This document shows, in pieces, positions 23,716-32,584 of a DNA stretch of 64,000 bases. The position numbers were made by a program, and so were the translations under genes. The notes under the pieces were generated by a model that was not told the DNA's origin, made no database searches, and saw only the letters and a list, made by a program, of their open reading frames with translations. Source of the DNA: JACVRW01 sp963812415 (GTDB taxonomy: Bacteria > Actinomycetota > Thermoleophilia > Solirubrobacterales > Thermoleophilaceae); NCBI GenBank assembly GCA_963812415.1, contig CAWEVH010000003.1:1-64000 (forward strand), in the 5' to 3' direction. The number at the start of each line of letters is the position of its first letter. The first letter of the stretch is position 1.

Positions 23716-24226
23716 CGCCACGGGCCTCGAGCTGATCGCGCAGGGTGTGCGCGATGCCGTCGGCGCCGAGTCCGTGACGGGCACCCTGTTCCACCGCGGG
23801 CAGGCGACCCTCGAGGTCGCCCCGGCGAGCGTGTACCCGGTGCTCGCGCACCTGCGCGAGGCCGACGAGCCCTGGGAGTGGCTGATGAGCCTGCACGGCT
23901 GCGACTACCTGCCCGAGGAGCCGCGGCTCGGCGTGCACTACCAGCTGCTCTCGATGGAGCGCTGCGATCGCCTCGGCGTGAAGACCCGCCTGGGCGTCGA
24001 CGACCCCCACCTCGCCACCGTCGTCGACCTCTTCCCGACCGCCGACTACCAGGAGCGCGAGGTGTACGACATGTTCGGCGTCGTGTTCGACGGCCACCCG
24101 GACCTGCGGCGCATCCTGATGCCGGAGGACTACGTCGGCTATCCGCAGCGGCGCGACTTCCCGATCGGCGGCGAGCCGGTGCTGTTCACCTTCAACGAGG
24201 ACAAGTACCCGCGCTGGTATGAGTGA
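23708..24226 (+). CDS. nuoC: NADH-quinone oxidoreductase subunit C
   Basis: The 172-residue 30-kDa-type subunit has the family signatures FPTADYQEREVYDMFGVVFD and HPDLRRILMPEDYVGYPQRR followed by DFPIGGEP. It docks against NuoD in the peripheral arm and has no cofactor. It overlaps nuoB at its start and nuoD at its end, 8 bases each. Confidence 0.95.
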   Translation: MPDATGLELIAQGVRDAVGAESVTGTLFHRGQATLEVAPASVYPVLAHLREADEPWEWLMSLHGCDYLPEEPRLGVHYQLLSMERCDRLGVKTRLGVDDPHLATVVDLFPTADYQEREVYDMFGVVFDGHPDLRRILMPEDYVGYPQRRDFPIGGEPVLFTFNEDKYPRWYE

Positions 24227-25538
24227 CGAGCGGACCGACAGCGACCCGGTGAGCGACGCCAGCTCGGCGGCGCTCGGCGTTCCCTACCGCGAGCGCGAGC
24301 GCTCGGTGACGATGGAGCGGATGGGCGAGGAGCCCGTCTCGGGCACGGAGGCCGTCGTCGACGGCGACGTCCACGACGAGCTCTTCACGATCAACATCGG
24401 TCCTCACCATCCCGCCACGCACGGGGTGCTGCGGCTCTTGACCACGCTCGAGGGCGAGGTGGTCCGCGACGTGAAGCCGATCATCGGCTACGTCCACACC
24501 GGCATCGAGAAGAGCTGCGAGGACCACCAGTACTGGAAGGTCATCACGTTCGTCGAGCGGATGGACTACCTGGCCTACTACTACAACGCGCTGGTCTTCT
24601 GCATGGCCGTCGAGCGGCTGCTCGAGATCGAGGTGCCGCCGCGGGCGCAGTACCTGCGCGTGGCCCACCTCGAGATCAACCGGATCGCGTCCCACCTGTT
24701 CGCGCTGGCCACCGGGGCGCTCGACCTGGGCGCGGTCACGATGCTCTGGTGGGGCTGCCGCGACCGCGATCTCGCGCTCGACCTGTTCGAGATGTCCTCG
24801 GGGCAGCGCATGCACACGCGCTACTTCCAGGTCGGCGGGGTCTTCGAGGACATCCCGCCCGGCTGGGAGCGCAAGGCACGCGAGTTCATCGAGATCATGC
24901 CCAAGCGGATCGATCAGTACGAGGCGCTCCTCGACCGCAACGAGATCTGGCTCCAGCGCACCAAGGGCACCGGGCTCATCTCCACGGAGCGCTGCCTCGA
25001 GCTCGGCGTGAGCGGGCCGCTCCTGCGCGCCACCGGGCACCCCTGGGACCTGCGCAAGGCGATGCCCTACAGCTCCTACGACCACTTCGACTTCGACGTG
25101 CCGGTGGGCATCCACGGCGACAACTACGACCGCTTCAAGGTCCGCCTGGACGAGATGCGCCAGTCGTGCCGGATCATCGAGCAGGCGCTCGACGGCCTGC
25201 CCGAGGGTCCGTTCATCACCGACGACCGCAAGGTCGCGCTGCCGCCGCGCCACGAGCTGGCCACCTCGATGGAGGCGCTGATCCACCACTTCAAGCTCGT
25301 GACCGAGGGCTTCCGCGTGCCGGCGGGCGAGACCTACGTGGCGATCGAGTCCCCGCGCGGCGAGCTCGGCTGCTTCCTCGTGGCCGACGGCTCGGCCAAG
25401 CCCGCGCGGGTGCACATGCGGGACCCGAGCTTCGTGAACCTCCAGTCGCTGCCCGAGATGGCGAAGGACTCCCTGATCGCCGACTTCATCGCCTGCGTCG
25501 CGATGCTCGACCCGATCCTGGGCGGAATCGACCGGTGA
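24219..25538 (+). CDS. nuoD: NADH-quinone oxidoreductase subunit D
   Basis: The 439-residue 49-kDa subunit forms the quinone pocket with NuoB. The hallmark NIGPHHPATHGVLRLLTTLE is followed by IGYVHTGIEKSCEDHQYWK and, at the C terminus, DPILGGIDR. The N-terminal 50 residues are an acidic extension. It starts inside the nuoC end and its TGA overlaps the GTG of nuoE. Confidence 0.96.
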   Translation: MSDERTDSDPVSDASSAALGVPYRERERSVTMERMGEEPVSGTEAVVDGDVHDELFTINIGPHHPATHGVLRLLTTLEGEVVRDVKPIIGYVHTGIEKSCEDHQYWKVITFVERMDYLAYYYNALVFCMAVERLLEIEVPPRAQYLRVAHLEINRIASHLFALATGALDLGAVTMLWWGCRDRDLALDLFEMSSGQRMHTRYFQVGGVFEDIPPGWERKAREFIEIMPKRIDQYEALLDRNEIWLQRTKGTGLISTERCLELGVSGPLLRATGHPWDLRKAMPYSSYDHFDFDVPVGIHGDNYDRFKVRLDEMRQSCRIIEQALDGLPEGPFITDDRKVALPPRHELATSMEALIHHFKLVTEGFRVPAGETYVAIESPRGELGCFLVADGSAKPARVHMRDPSFVNLQSLPEMAKDSLIADFIACVAMLDPILGGIDR

Positions 25539-26344
25539 GCGCGACGCCCGAGGACCCGGGCCGCCTGCACGCCGTCCCGCTGCCGCCCGGCTGGGACGAG
25601 CCGGTGGCCGTCGACGAGGATCCCGCGACCATCCCCGACCCCGCGCAGGTCGAGGTCCCGGACGCGCTGCGCGCCGAGATCGAGCGCCTGATGTCGCTCT
25701 ATCCCGATCGCCACTCTGCGACGCTGCCGGCGCTCGACGCCGCCCAGAAGCTGCACGGCTGGTGCTCCCCCGAGGCGATGCGCCAGGTGGCGGCGGTGAT
25801 GCAGGCCACGCCGGCCTACCTGTCGAGCGTGGCGACCTTCTACGACATGCTGCGCACCGAGCCGTCCGGCACGCGCTACGTGTACGTCTGCACCAGCGTG
25901 GCGTGTCACGTGCGCAACGCGAAGAGCGTGTACGACGCGCTCGAGCTGGAGGCGGCGGCCCAGGGGCTCGAGGACGTCGAGCTGCGCGAGTTCGAGTGCC
26001 TCGGCGCGTGCGACATGGCCCCGATGGCGTCCGTGGACGGCCGCTACGTCGGCCCGCTCACGGGCGAGGACGCGGCGGACGTCGTGGCCGCCATGAAGGA
26101 GGGCCGCGAGGTGCTGCCGGGTCGCGGGCTCGCCGACCCGGGCTACCGCGTTCCCGTCGCCGGCGAGCAGGCCCCCGGGCCGCCCGAGGAGCCGGACGTG
26201 CATCCGGCGGGCGGCACCTGGAAGGAGGCCGAGCTGCTCGACGTGCCGGAGGCCGAGGGCCCGCCGCCGCACCGGCGCGAGGGCCTCCATCCGCTCGATC
26301 CCGGAACGAGCGTCACGCCCGAGGAGCGGGAGGAGCCCGGTTGA
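25535..26344 (+). CDS. nuoE: NADH-quinone oxidoreductase subunit E with C-terminal extension
   Basis: The 24-kDa subunit binds a [2Fe-2S] cluster. The four cysteines are in VCTSVACHV and ECLGACDMAP, with the helical thioredoxin-like core beginning near LMSLYPDRHSATLPALDAAQ. At 269 residues it is about 100 longer than a minimal NuoE. The extra part, after the core at about residue 180, is Pro/Glu/Gly-rich and ends in VTPEEREEPG, so it is probably flexible. GTG start overlapping the nuoD stop; TGA overlapping the TTG of nuoF. Confidence 0.94.
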   Translation: MSATPEDPGRLHAVPLPPGWDEPVAVDEDPATIPDPAQVEVPDALRAEIERLMSLYPDRHSATLPALDAAQKLHGWCSPEAMRQVAAVMQATPAYLSSVATFYDMLRTEPSGTRYVYVCTSVACHVRNAKSVYDALELEAAAQGLEDVELREFECLGACDMAPMASVDGRYVGPLTGEDAADVVAAMKEGREVLPGRGLADPGYRVPVAGEQAPGPPEEPDVHPAGGTWKEAELLDVPEAEGPPPHRREGLHPLDPGTSVTPEEREEPG

Positions 26345-27654
26345 GCGAGACGCGCGTCCTCACCGCGAACATCGACGAGCCGGACCTGCACACGATCGCC
26401 GTGTACGAGCGCCTCGGCGGCTACCGCTCGGCGCGCAAGGCACTGCTCGAGATGGCGCCCGAGGCGGTGCTGCACGAGCTCGAGGAGTCCGGGCTGCGCG
26501 GCCGCGGCGGCGCCGGCTTCTCGATGGGCAAGAAGGCGAGCTTCATCCCCAAGGGGACGATGGACAAGTACCTCTGCTGCAACGCCGACGAGTCGGAGCC
26601 CGGGACCTTCAAGGACCGCCTCCTGATGCAGAAGAACCCGCACATGCTGGTGGAGGGCTGCATCATCGGGGCGATCGCCGCCGGGGCGAACAAGGGCTTC
26701 ATCTTCATCCGCGGCGAGTACGAGACTCAGGCCGACATCCTCGACGCGGCGGTGGCGGAGGCCTACGAGCGCGGCTACCTGGGCGAGCACATCCTCGGCT
26801 CGGACCACACCTTCGACCTCGTGGTCCACCGCGGCCAGGGCGCCTACATCTGCGGCGAGGAGACCGGCCTGCTGGACGCGCTCGAGGGCAAGCGCGGCAA
26901 CCCGCGGCTGAAGCCGCCCTTCCCGGCCAACCAGGGCCTCTACCAGGGCCCCACGCTGATCAACAACGTCGAGACGCTCTGCAACGCCCCGCTGATCATC
27001 GAGAAGGGCGCCGAGTGGTACCGCGGTTACGGCGAGGGCAACTCCACGGGCACGAAGATCGTGTCGGTGTCGGGCAACGTGACCCGGCCCGGCAACTACG
27101 AGATCGAGCTCGGCATCCCCTCGCGCGAGCTCATCTACGACCTCGCCGGCGGGCCGCCCGACGGCCGCGAGGTCAAGTGCTGGTTCCCCGGAGGCTCGTC
27201 GGCGCCGGTGCTCACGAAGGAGCACCTCGACCTGCCCTACACCTTCGAGGCGATGGCCAAGGCGGGCTCGATGCTCGGCTCCGGGGCGATCATCGTCGTC
27301 GACGAGACGCAGCCGCTGGTGCCGCTCGCGCTGCGGCTGGCCGAGTTCTACCGCCACGAGTCGTGCGGCAAGTGCGTGCCCTGTCGCGAGGGCACCAACT
27401 GGACCGTGAAGATGCTCGAGCGCATCGACGAGGGCGAGGGCACGCCGATGGACCTCGACATCCTCGAGCAGGTCCAGGGCAACATCATCGGCAACTGCCT
27501 GTGCGTGCTCGGCGACTCGATGGCGATGCCGGTGGCGTCGATGCTCCAGTACTTCCGGCCGGAGTTCGAGGCGCACATGGAGGCCGCGCGGGCGCGGCGC
27601 GACATGGAGGCCAGATACAGGCGATGGGCGCCGGGAGCTCGGTTCCGAGGATGA
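26341..27654 (+). CDS. nuoF: NADH-quinone oxidoreductase subunit F (NADH-binding)
   Basis: The 437-residue 51-kDa subunit oxidises NADH with FMN and cluster N3. The NADH site is GRGGAGFSMGKK, the FMN site is around YLCCNADESEPGTFKDR, and the cluster ligands lie in ESCGKCVPCREGTN and the later GNCLCVLGDS. A TTG start is used, overlapping the nuoE stop. The alternative is to begin further inside, which would cut conserved sequence. Its TGA overlaps the ATG of nuoG. Confidence 0.95.
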   Translation: MSETRVLTANIDEPDLHTIAVYERLGGYRSARKALLEMAPEAVLHELEESGLRGRGGAGFSMGKKASFIPKGTMDKYLCCNADESEPGTFKDRLLMQKNPHMLVEGCIIGAIAAGANKGFIFIRGEYETQADILDAAVAEAYERGYLGEHILGSDHTFDLVVHRGQGAYICGEETGLLDALEGKRGNPRLKPPFPANQGLYQGPTLINNVETLCNAPLIIEKGAEWYRGYGEGNSTGTKIVSVSGNVTRPGNYEIELGIPSRELIYDLAGGPPDGREVKCWFPGGSSAPVLTKEHLDLPYTFEAMAKAGSMLGSGAIIVVDETQPLVPLALRLAEFYRHESCGKCVPCREGTNWTVKMLERIDEGEGTPMDLDILEQVQGNIIGNCLCVLGDSMAMPVASMLQYFRPEFEAHMEAARARRDMEARYRRWAPGARFRG

Positions 27655-30164
27655 AGTCGGTGCGCAGCCGGCCGAACCGGCTGCTTCCGCCAAGCCGCAG
27701 CCGGAGCCGCCTGATGGCCCGCCCCGCCAAGAGCTGGATCACGTTCGAGATCGACGGCCGCGAGGTGCGCGCCGAGGAGGGCACGATGCTCGTCGACGCC
27801 GCCAAGCACGGCGACGTCGAGATCCCCTTCTTCTGCTACGAGCCGAAGCTCGGCGAGCCGGTCGGGGCGTGCCGGATGTGCCTCGTGGAGATCGAGGGCA
27901 TCCCGAAGCTCCAGACCTCGTGCTCGACCCCGGTGCGCGACGGCATGGTCGTGAACACCACCTCCGACCGCGTGAAGCACGCTCAGAACGCGGTGGTCGA
28001 GTTCCTGCTCGTCAACCACCCGCTCGACTGTCCGGTGTGCGACAAGGGCGGCGAGTGCCCGCTCCAGGACATCTCCTACGGCTGGGGCGCCGGCCGCTCG
28101 CGCTTCATCGAGCCCAAGCGCCACTTCAAGAAGCCGCTCGAGCTTTCCCCGCTGGTGGCGATCGACCGCGAACGCTGCATCCTCTGCTACCGCTGCGTCC
28201 GCTTCTCGCAGGAGATCGCGGAGGACTACCAGCTGGTGTTCCTGGAGCGCGGCGACCACACCTTCGTCGGCACGCACGGCGGGCGCCCCTACGTGGCGCC
28301 CTTCAGCGGCAACATCATCGAGCTCTGCCCCGTGGGCGCGCTCACCTCGCAGGCCTACCGCTTCCGGGCGCGGCCCTGGGACATCGAGGACTCCGGCACG
28401 GTCTGCACGCTCTGCCCCGCGCAGTGCAACGTCAAGCTCACGATCCGCGACGACGCCAAGGTCGTACGCGTGCTCGCGCGCGACAACGAGGAGGTGGACG
28501 ACGGCTGGCTCTGCGACAAGGGCCGCTTCGCCTACCAGTCGTTCGCGTCGCCCGAGCGGATCACAGCCCCGATGGTGCGCGACGGCGGCTACCTGCGCGA
28601 GGTGACCTGGGAGCGGGCGCTGTCGGACGCCTCCGCGGCCCTCGCCCGCTCGGGCGCGGCCGCCGCGGCGTACGTGGGCGGCGGCGCCACGAACGAGGAG
28701 GGCTTTCTCGTCCAGCACCTGCTGCGCGCCGGGCTCGGCTCCCCCCACGTCACGAGCGGTCCGGCCCCCTCCGGCCGTCAGGCGCGCACGCTGGCGCGGC
28801 CCGACCTGTCGGCGCGGGTGTCGGACATCGACCACGCCGACGCAATCCTCGTGCTCGACACCGAGCTCGTGGACGAGGCCCCGATCCTCGACCTCCGCGT
28901 GCGCAAGGCGGTGCGCAGGAACCGCACGCGCCTGGCCGTCGTGTCGAGCCGGCCCTCCACCCTCGACGCGAACGCCGATGCGGCGCTGCGCTTCGCTCCG
29001 GGCGGCGCGGCCGCCGCGCTGAGCGCGCTCACCGCGGCGCTCGGCTCCGCTCGCGCTCGGGCGGATGAGGTGGCCTCGCTTGCCACGAGGGCGCGCGCCT
29101 CGAGCGGCTTCCGGCCCGGGCGGTCGACGCTGAACGGCGACGCGGGCGCGTCCGTGCGGGCGCTCGCGGACGTGCTGCGCGGCGCCGGCGACGTGGTGGT
29201 GATCTGGGGCGAGCGGCTGTGCGGCGAGCCCGGCGACGAGACCGTCGAGGCGCTGCTGGCGCTGGCGGAGGCGCTCGGCATCGCGGAAGCCCCGGAGTCG
29301 GGCCTGATCGGGATCCCCGCGGGGACCAACGGGCGCGGCCTGCATGAGGTCGGCTGCTCGCCCGTGTCGGGTCCCGGCCTGGTGGACGTGGCGGAGGCCG
29401 GCGACCCGGACTCTGCTCGCGGCGCCCTGCTGCTGGTGGAGACCGAGCTGCCCGAGCACGTGCTCTCCCGCGCGGCGAGCGTGATCGCCTTCGCGCACTA
29501 CGCGAGTGACGAGCTCGCCGAGCACGCCGACGTGGTCTTCCCGGCGGAGATCTACCCCGAGAAGGAGGGCACGATCACCCATCCCGACGGCCGCCTCCAG
29601 CGCGTCCGCCAGGCGCTCGGGCGCGCGAACGAGGTGCGCCCCGGCTGGCAGGTGCTGGCCGAGCTGTGCGAGCGGGCGGGCGCGGGCCTCGGCGTCACGA
29701 GCGGCGCCGAGCTGGGCGCGCGGCTGGCCGAGGCGGTGCCCTTCTACGCCGGCGCCGGCGCCGACGAGATCGGCGGCCAAGGGGTTCGCTGGCAGGATCG
29801 AAACGCGGCCGCCGCGCTCGCGCGCGAGGAGCTTCCCGTCGCGCCGCTCGCCGATCCGCCGGCCGCGCCCGACGGCCTGCAGGCGGTGGTCGTGCCGAGC
29901 CTCTGGAGCGGGCCCGAGATCGAGCACTCGCCGCTGCTGCGCTTCCTCGCGCGCGAGGGCGTGGCCGAGCTGTCCCCTGAGGACGCGGAGCGGCTCGGGG
30001 TCGCGCACGGCGACGAGCTGGAGCTGCGGGTGAACGGCTCGACGGCGACAGCCACGGCCCACCTCCGAACCGGCGTGCCGGCCGGAAGCGTGTTCGTGTC
30101 CGGGACCTCGCTCCCCGCCGGCCGGGTCGAGGTCAGCCGCTCGGGCGCGGAGGTGGTCGCCTGA
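27651..30164 (+). CDS. nuoG: NADH-quinone oxidoreductase subunit G
   Basis: The 837-residue 75-kDa subunit has an N-terminal ferredoxin domain (VGACRMCLVEIEG), the histidine-coordinated cluster (NHPLDCPVCDKGGECPLQDI), a [4Fe-4S] site (RCILCYRCVRFSQE) and the molybdopterin-oxidoreductase-like domain, which begins with CTLCPAQCNVKL (a site for the extra N7 cluster). The C-terminal half, rich in Ala and Gly, is the catalytically silent molybdopterin-type fold. I take the ATG at 27651, which overlaps nuoF, although an ATG at 27714 (MARPAKSW) would drop a basic leader of 21 residues. Confidence 0.95.
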   Translation: MKSVRSRPNRLLPPSRSRSRLMARPAKSWITFEIDGREVRAEEGTMLVDAAKHGDVEIPFFCYEPKLGEPVGACRMCLVEIEGIPKLQTSCSTPVRDGMVVNTTSDRVKHAQNAVVEFLLVNHPLDCPVCDKGGECPLQDISYGWGAGRSRFIEPKRHFKKPLELSPLVAIDRERCILCYRCVRFSQEIAEDYQLVFLERGDHTFVGTHGGRPYVAPFSGNIIELCPVGALTSQAYRFRARPWDIEDSGTVCTLCPAQCNVKLTIRDDAKVVRVLARDNEEVDDGWLCDKGRFAYQSFASPERITAPMVRDGGYLREVTWERALSDASAALARSGAAAAAYVGGGATNEEGFLVQHLLRAGLGSPHVTSGPAPSGRQARTLARPDLSARVSDIDHADAILVLDTELVDEAPILDLRVRKAVRRNRTRLAVVSSRPSTLDANADAALRFAPGGAAAALSALTAALGSARARADEVASLATRARASSGFRPGRSTLNGDAGASVRALADVLRGAGDVVVIWGERLCGEPGDETVEALLALAEALGIAEAPESGLIGIPAGTNGRGLHEVGCSPVSGPGLVDVAEAGDPDSARGALLLVETELPEHVLSRAASVIAFAHYASDELAEHADVVFPAEIYPEKEGTITHPDGRLQRVRQALGRANEVRPGWQVLAELCERAGAGLGVTSGAELGARLAEAVPFYAGAGADEIGGQGVRWQDRNAAAALAREELPVAPLADPPAAPDGLQAVVVPSLWSGPEIEHSPLLRFLAREGVAELSPEDAERLGVAHGDELELRVNGSTATATAHLRTGVPAGSVFVSGTSLPAGRVEVSRSGAEVVA

Positions 30165-31147
30165 TGGTCGAGGGCACGCTCGTGATGATCGCCAAGTCGA
30201 TCATCATCTTCGCGGTCTTCCTCCAGCTCGTGCCGATCGTCCTGCTGGCCGAGCGCAAGGTCATGGGCCGCTTCCAGTCCCGCATCGGCCCCAACCGGGT
30301 GGGCTTCCGGGGAATGATGCAGCCGCTCGCCGACGTGGGCAAGCTGCTCTCAAAGGAGGCCTTCACGCCCGCATCGGCGATCCCCTGGATGATGGCCATC
30401 GCCCCGGTGATCTCGGTCACCACCGCGGTCGCCACCATGGCCGTGATCCCGTTCGGCCCCTACGACGCGTGGGGCGGCGGCTTCGGCCTCTACGGGATCG
30501 ACGTATCGATCGGCATCCTCTACTTCTTCGCCTTCGGCTCGCTCGCGTTCTACGGGTTGATGCTCGGCGGCTGGTCGTCGGGCTCGAAGTACTCCTTCCT
30601 CGGCGCCATGCGCGCCGCCGCGCAGCTGATCTCCTACGAGGTCGCGCTCGGCCTGTCGCTGCTCGGCGTGGTGATGACCGCCGGCTCGATGTCGCTCGTC
30701 GACATCGTCGAGCAGCAGAGCGGCATGTGGTACGTGGTGCCGCAGTTCGTCGGCTTCTGCATCTTCATGGTCGCGGGCTTCGCCGAGAGCGCGCGCGCCC
30801 CGTTCGACCTGCCCGAGGGCGACGCCGAGATCGTGGGCGGCTACAACACCGAGTTCGGCGGGATGCGCTTCGGCTCGTTCTTCATGGCCGAGTACATGGA
30901 GGTGCTCGTGATCTCGGGCATCGCCGCCACCTGCTTCCTGGGCGGCTGGCGAGGGCCCGGCCCGGAGGCGCTCGCGCCGCTCTGGATGCTGATCAAGATC
31001 CTGGCCGGCGCCTTCTTCTTCATCTGGATCAGGTCCTCGCTCCCGCGGCTGCGCTACGACCAGCTGATGTCGTTCGGCTGGAAGATCCTGCTGCCGCTGG
31101 CGACCCTGAACGTGCTCGTGACGGCGATCGTCCTGGTGGTGACCTGA
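30164..31147 (+). CDS. nuoH: NADH-quinone oxidoreductase subunit H
   Basis: The 327-residue membrane subunit joins the peripheral arm to the proton pumps and lines the quinone tunnel. Conserved parts are LLAERKVMGRFQSRIGPNRV, QPLADVGKLLSKE, ESARAPFDLPEGDAEIVGGY and, near the end, FFIWIRSSLPRLRYDQLMSF. About eight helices. The start overlaps the last base of nuoG. Confidence 0.96.
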   Translation: MVEGTLVMIAKSIIIFAVFLQLVPIVLLAERKVMGRFQSRIGPNRVGFRGMMQPLADVGKLLSKEAFTPASAIPWMMAIAPVISVTTAVATMAVIPFGPYDAWGGGFGLYGIDVSIGILYFFAFGSLAFYGLMLGGWSSGSKYSFLGAMRAAAQLISYEVALGLSLLGVVMTAGSMSLVDIVEQQSGMWYVVPQFVGFCIFMVAGFAESARAPFDLPEGDAEIVGGYNTEFGGMRFGSFFMAEYMEVLVISGIAATCFLGGWRGPGPEALAPLWMLIKILAGAFFFIWIRSSLPRLRYDQLMSFGWKILLPLATLNVLVTAIVLVVT

Positions 31148-31151
31148 GAGA

Positions 31152-31685
31152 ATGGCAACGGACTGGAGAAGCGCGGCGAAGCCGATCGACCGGGGCCCCG
31201 AGCCCGGCGGCGTGGGCGCGGTCTACCGCGTGTTCGGTGAGACGCTGCGCGGCCTCAAGACGACCTTCGGACGCGCGGTCGAGGGCCACCACGTGATCCA
31301 GTACCCCGAGGAGAAGACGCCCGTCTATCCGCGCTTCCGCGGGCGCCACAAGCTCCACCGCTTCGAGGACACCGGGCTCGAGAAGTGCGTGGGCTGCTCG
31401 CTCTGCGCCGCCGCCTGCCCGGCCAAGTGCATCCGCGTGGTGGCCGAGGAGAACACGCCCGAGAACCAGGTCTCCGCCGGCGAGCGTCACGCGGCCGTCT
31501 ACGAGATCAACCTGTCGCGCTGCATCTTCTGCGGCTACTGCGAGGTGGCCTGCCCGTTCGACGCCATCACGATGGGCAACGACTACGAGCTCGCCGACTA
31601 CAGCCGCTCGGACCTGATCTTCACCAAGGAGATGCTGCTGGCCGACCCGCCCGAGCACACGCCGCTGCGGCGAGAGGGGGAGTAG
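31152..31685 (+). CDS. nuoI: NADH-quinone oxidoreductase subunit I
   Basis: The 177-residue subunit holds clusters N6a and N6b in two ferredoxin motifs, CVGCSLCAAACPAKCIRV and CIFCGYCEVACPFDAITM. The N-terminal amphipathic segment lies against the membrane arm. ATG start 4 bases after nuoH. Confidence 0.97.
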   Translation: MATDWRSAAKPIDRGPEPGGVGAVYRVFGETLRGLKTTFGRAVEGHHVIQYPEEKTPVYPRFRGRHKLHRFEDTGLEKCVGCSLCAAACPAKCIRVVAEENTPENQVSAGERHAAVYEINLSRCIFCGYCEVACPFDAITMGNDYELADYSRSDLIFTKEMLLADPPEHTPLRREGE

Positions 31686-31693
31686 GCGCCCGC

Positions 31694-32275
31694 ATGTGGT
31701 TCGAGCAGGTCCTGTTCTTCATCGCGGGGATCGGGGCGCTGGCGGGCGCGCTCGGGGTGGTCCTGCTCCGCAACCCGTTCTACTCGGTGCTGTCGCTGGT
31801 CGGCCACCTGCTCGCGCTGGCTGTCCTGTTCCTGCTGCTGCACGCCGAGTTCCTCGCGGCCGGACAGGTCGTGGTCTACGCGGGCGCGGTGATGGTGCTG
31901 TACCTGTTCGTGGTCGCCTACATCGGCGGCTCGGACGAGCCACTGCGGCCCGAGGGAGGAGCGCTCGGGGTGTTCGGGCCGCTGTTCGCCGCGGCGGTCG
32001 GAGCGGAGCTCTGCATCGCGTTCATCGCCTCGGGGCTGAAGGCGCTCGACACCCAGGGCGCGGACATTGGCGCCGGCTTCGGCGCGCCCGCCGCGATCGG
32101 GGAGCTGCTGCTCACCACCTTCCTGGTGGCGTTCGAGGCGGCGTCGTTCCTGCTGCTGGTGGCGGCCGTTGGCGCCGTGGTGCTCGCCCGCCGGCGTCGC
32201 GGCCTGGAGGAGGAGGGGCCGGCCGTCGGGCCGCGCCGCGACCAGCCCACCGACACGCTGGAGGTGCGGGCCTAG
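31694..32275 (+). CDS. nuoJ: NADH-quinone oxidoreductase subunit J
   Basis: The 193-residue membrane subunit has five helices and the conserved VVVYAGAVMVLYLFVVAYIG, whose distorted pi-bulge helix is part of the coupling path. The hydrophilic C terminus (after LARRRRGLEEEGP) is short. It lies 8 bases after nuoI and 9 bases before nuoK. Confidence 0.95.
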   Translation: MWFEQVLFFIAGIGALAGALGVVLLRNPFYSVLSLVGHLLALAVLFLLLHAEFLAAGQVVVYAGAVMVLYLFVVAYIGGSDEPLRPEGGALGVFGPLFAAAVGAELCIAFIASGLKALDTQGADIGAGFGAPAAIGELLLTTFLVAFEAASFLLLVAAVGAVVLARRRRGLEEEGPAVGPRRDQPTDTLEVRA

Positions 32276-32284
32276 CCCGGCGCC

Positions 32285-32584
32285 ATGGACGTCGTCTGGT
32301 TCCTCGTCCTCTCGGCCTTCATCTTCGTGATCGGGGCCGCCGGGGTGATGACCCGCCGCAACCCGCTGGTCGTGCTGCTCTGCCTCGAGCTGATGCTCAA
32401 CGCCGGCAACCTGGCGCTCGTCGGCTTCTCACGCATGCACGGCAACGAGGCGGGCCAGATCTTCGCGCTGATCGTGATGGTGATCGCGGCCTGTGAGGTC
32501 GTGATCGGCCTCGGGATCATCGTCGCGATGTACCGCAACCGGCTCCCGATCGACGTCGACGAGATGTCGGAGCTCAGAGGGTGA
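32285..32584 (+). CDS. nuoK: NADH-quinone oxidoreductase subunit K
   Basis: The 99-residue three-helix subunit is a small Mrp-like protein. The conserved glutamates of the proton path lie in VVLLCLELMLNAGNLALVGF and VIAACEVVIGLGIIVAMYRN. Its stop overlaps the GTG start of nuoL. Confidence 0.95.
   Translation: MDVVWFLVLSAFIFVIGAAGVMTRRNPLVVLLCLELMLNAGNLALVGFSRMHGNEAGQIFALIVMVIAACEVVIGLGIIVAMYRNRLPIDVDEMSELRG

Noticed and set aside
27348..30062. A 904-codon open frame antisense to nuoF/nuoG, and many similar long frames elsewhere
   Set aside because: In very GC-rich DNA the antisense of a real gene is usually open. These products are Arg/Gly/His/Val-rich, without domains, and lie opposite certain genes.
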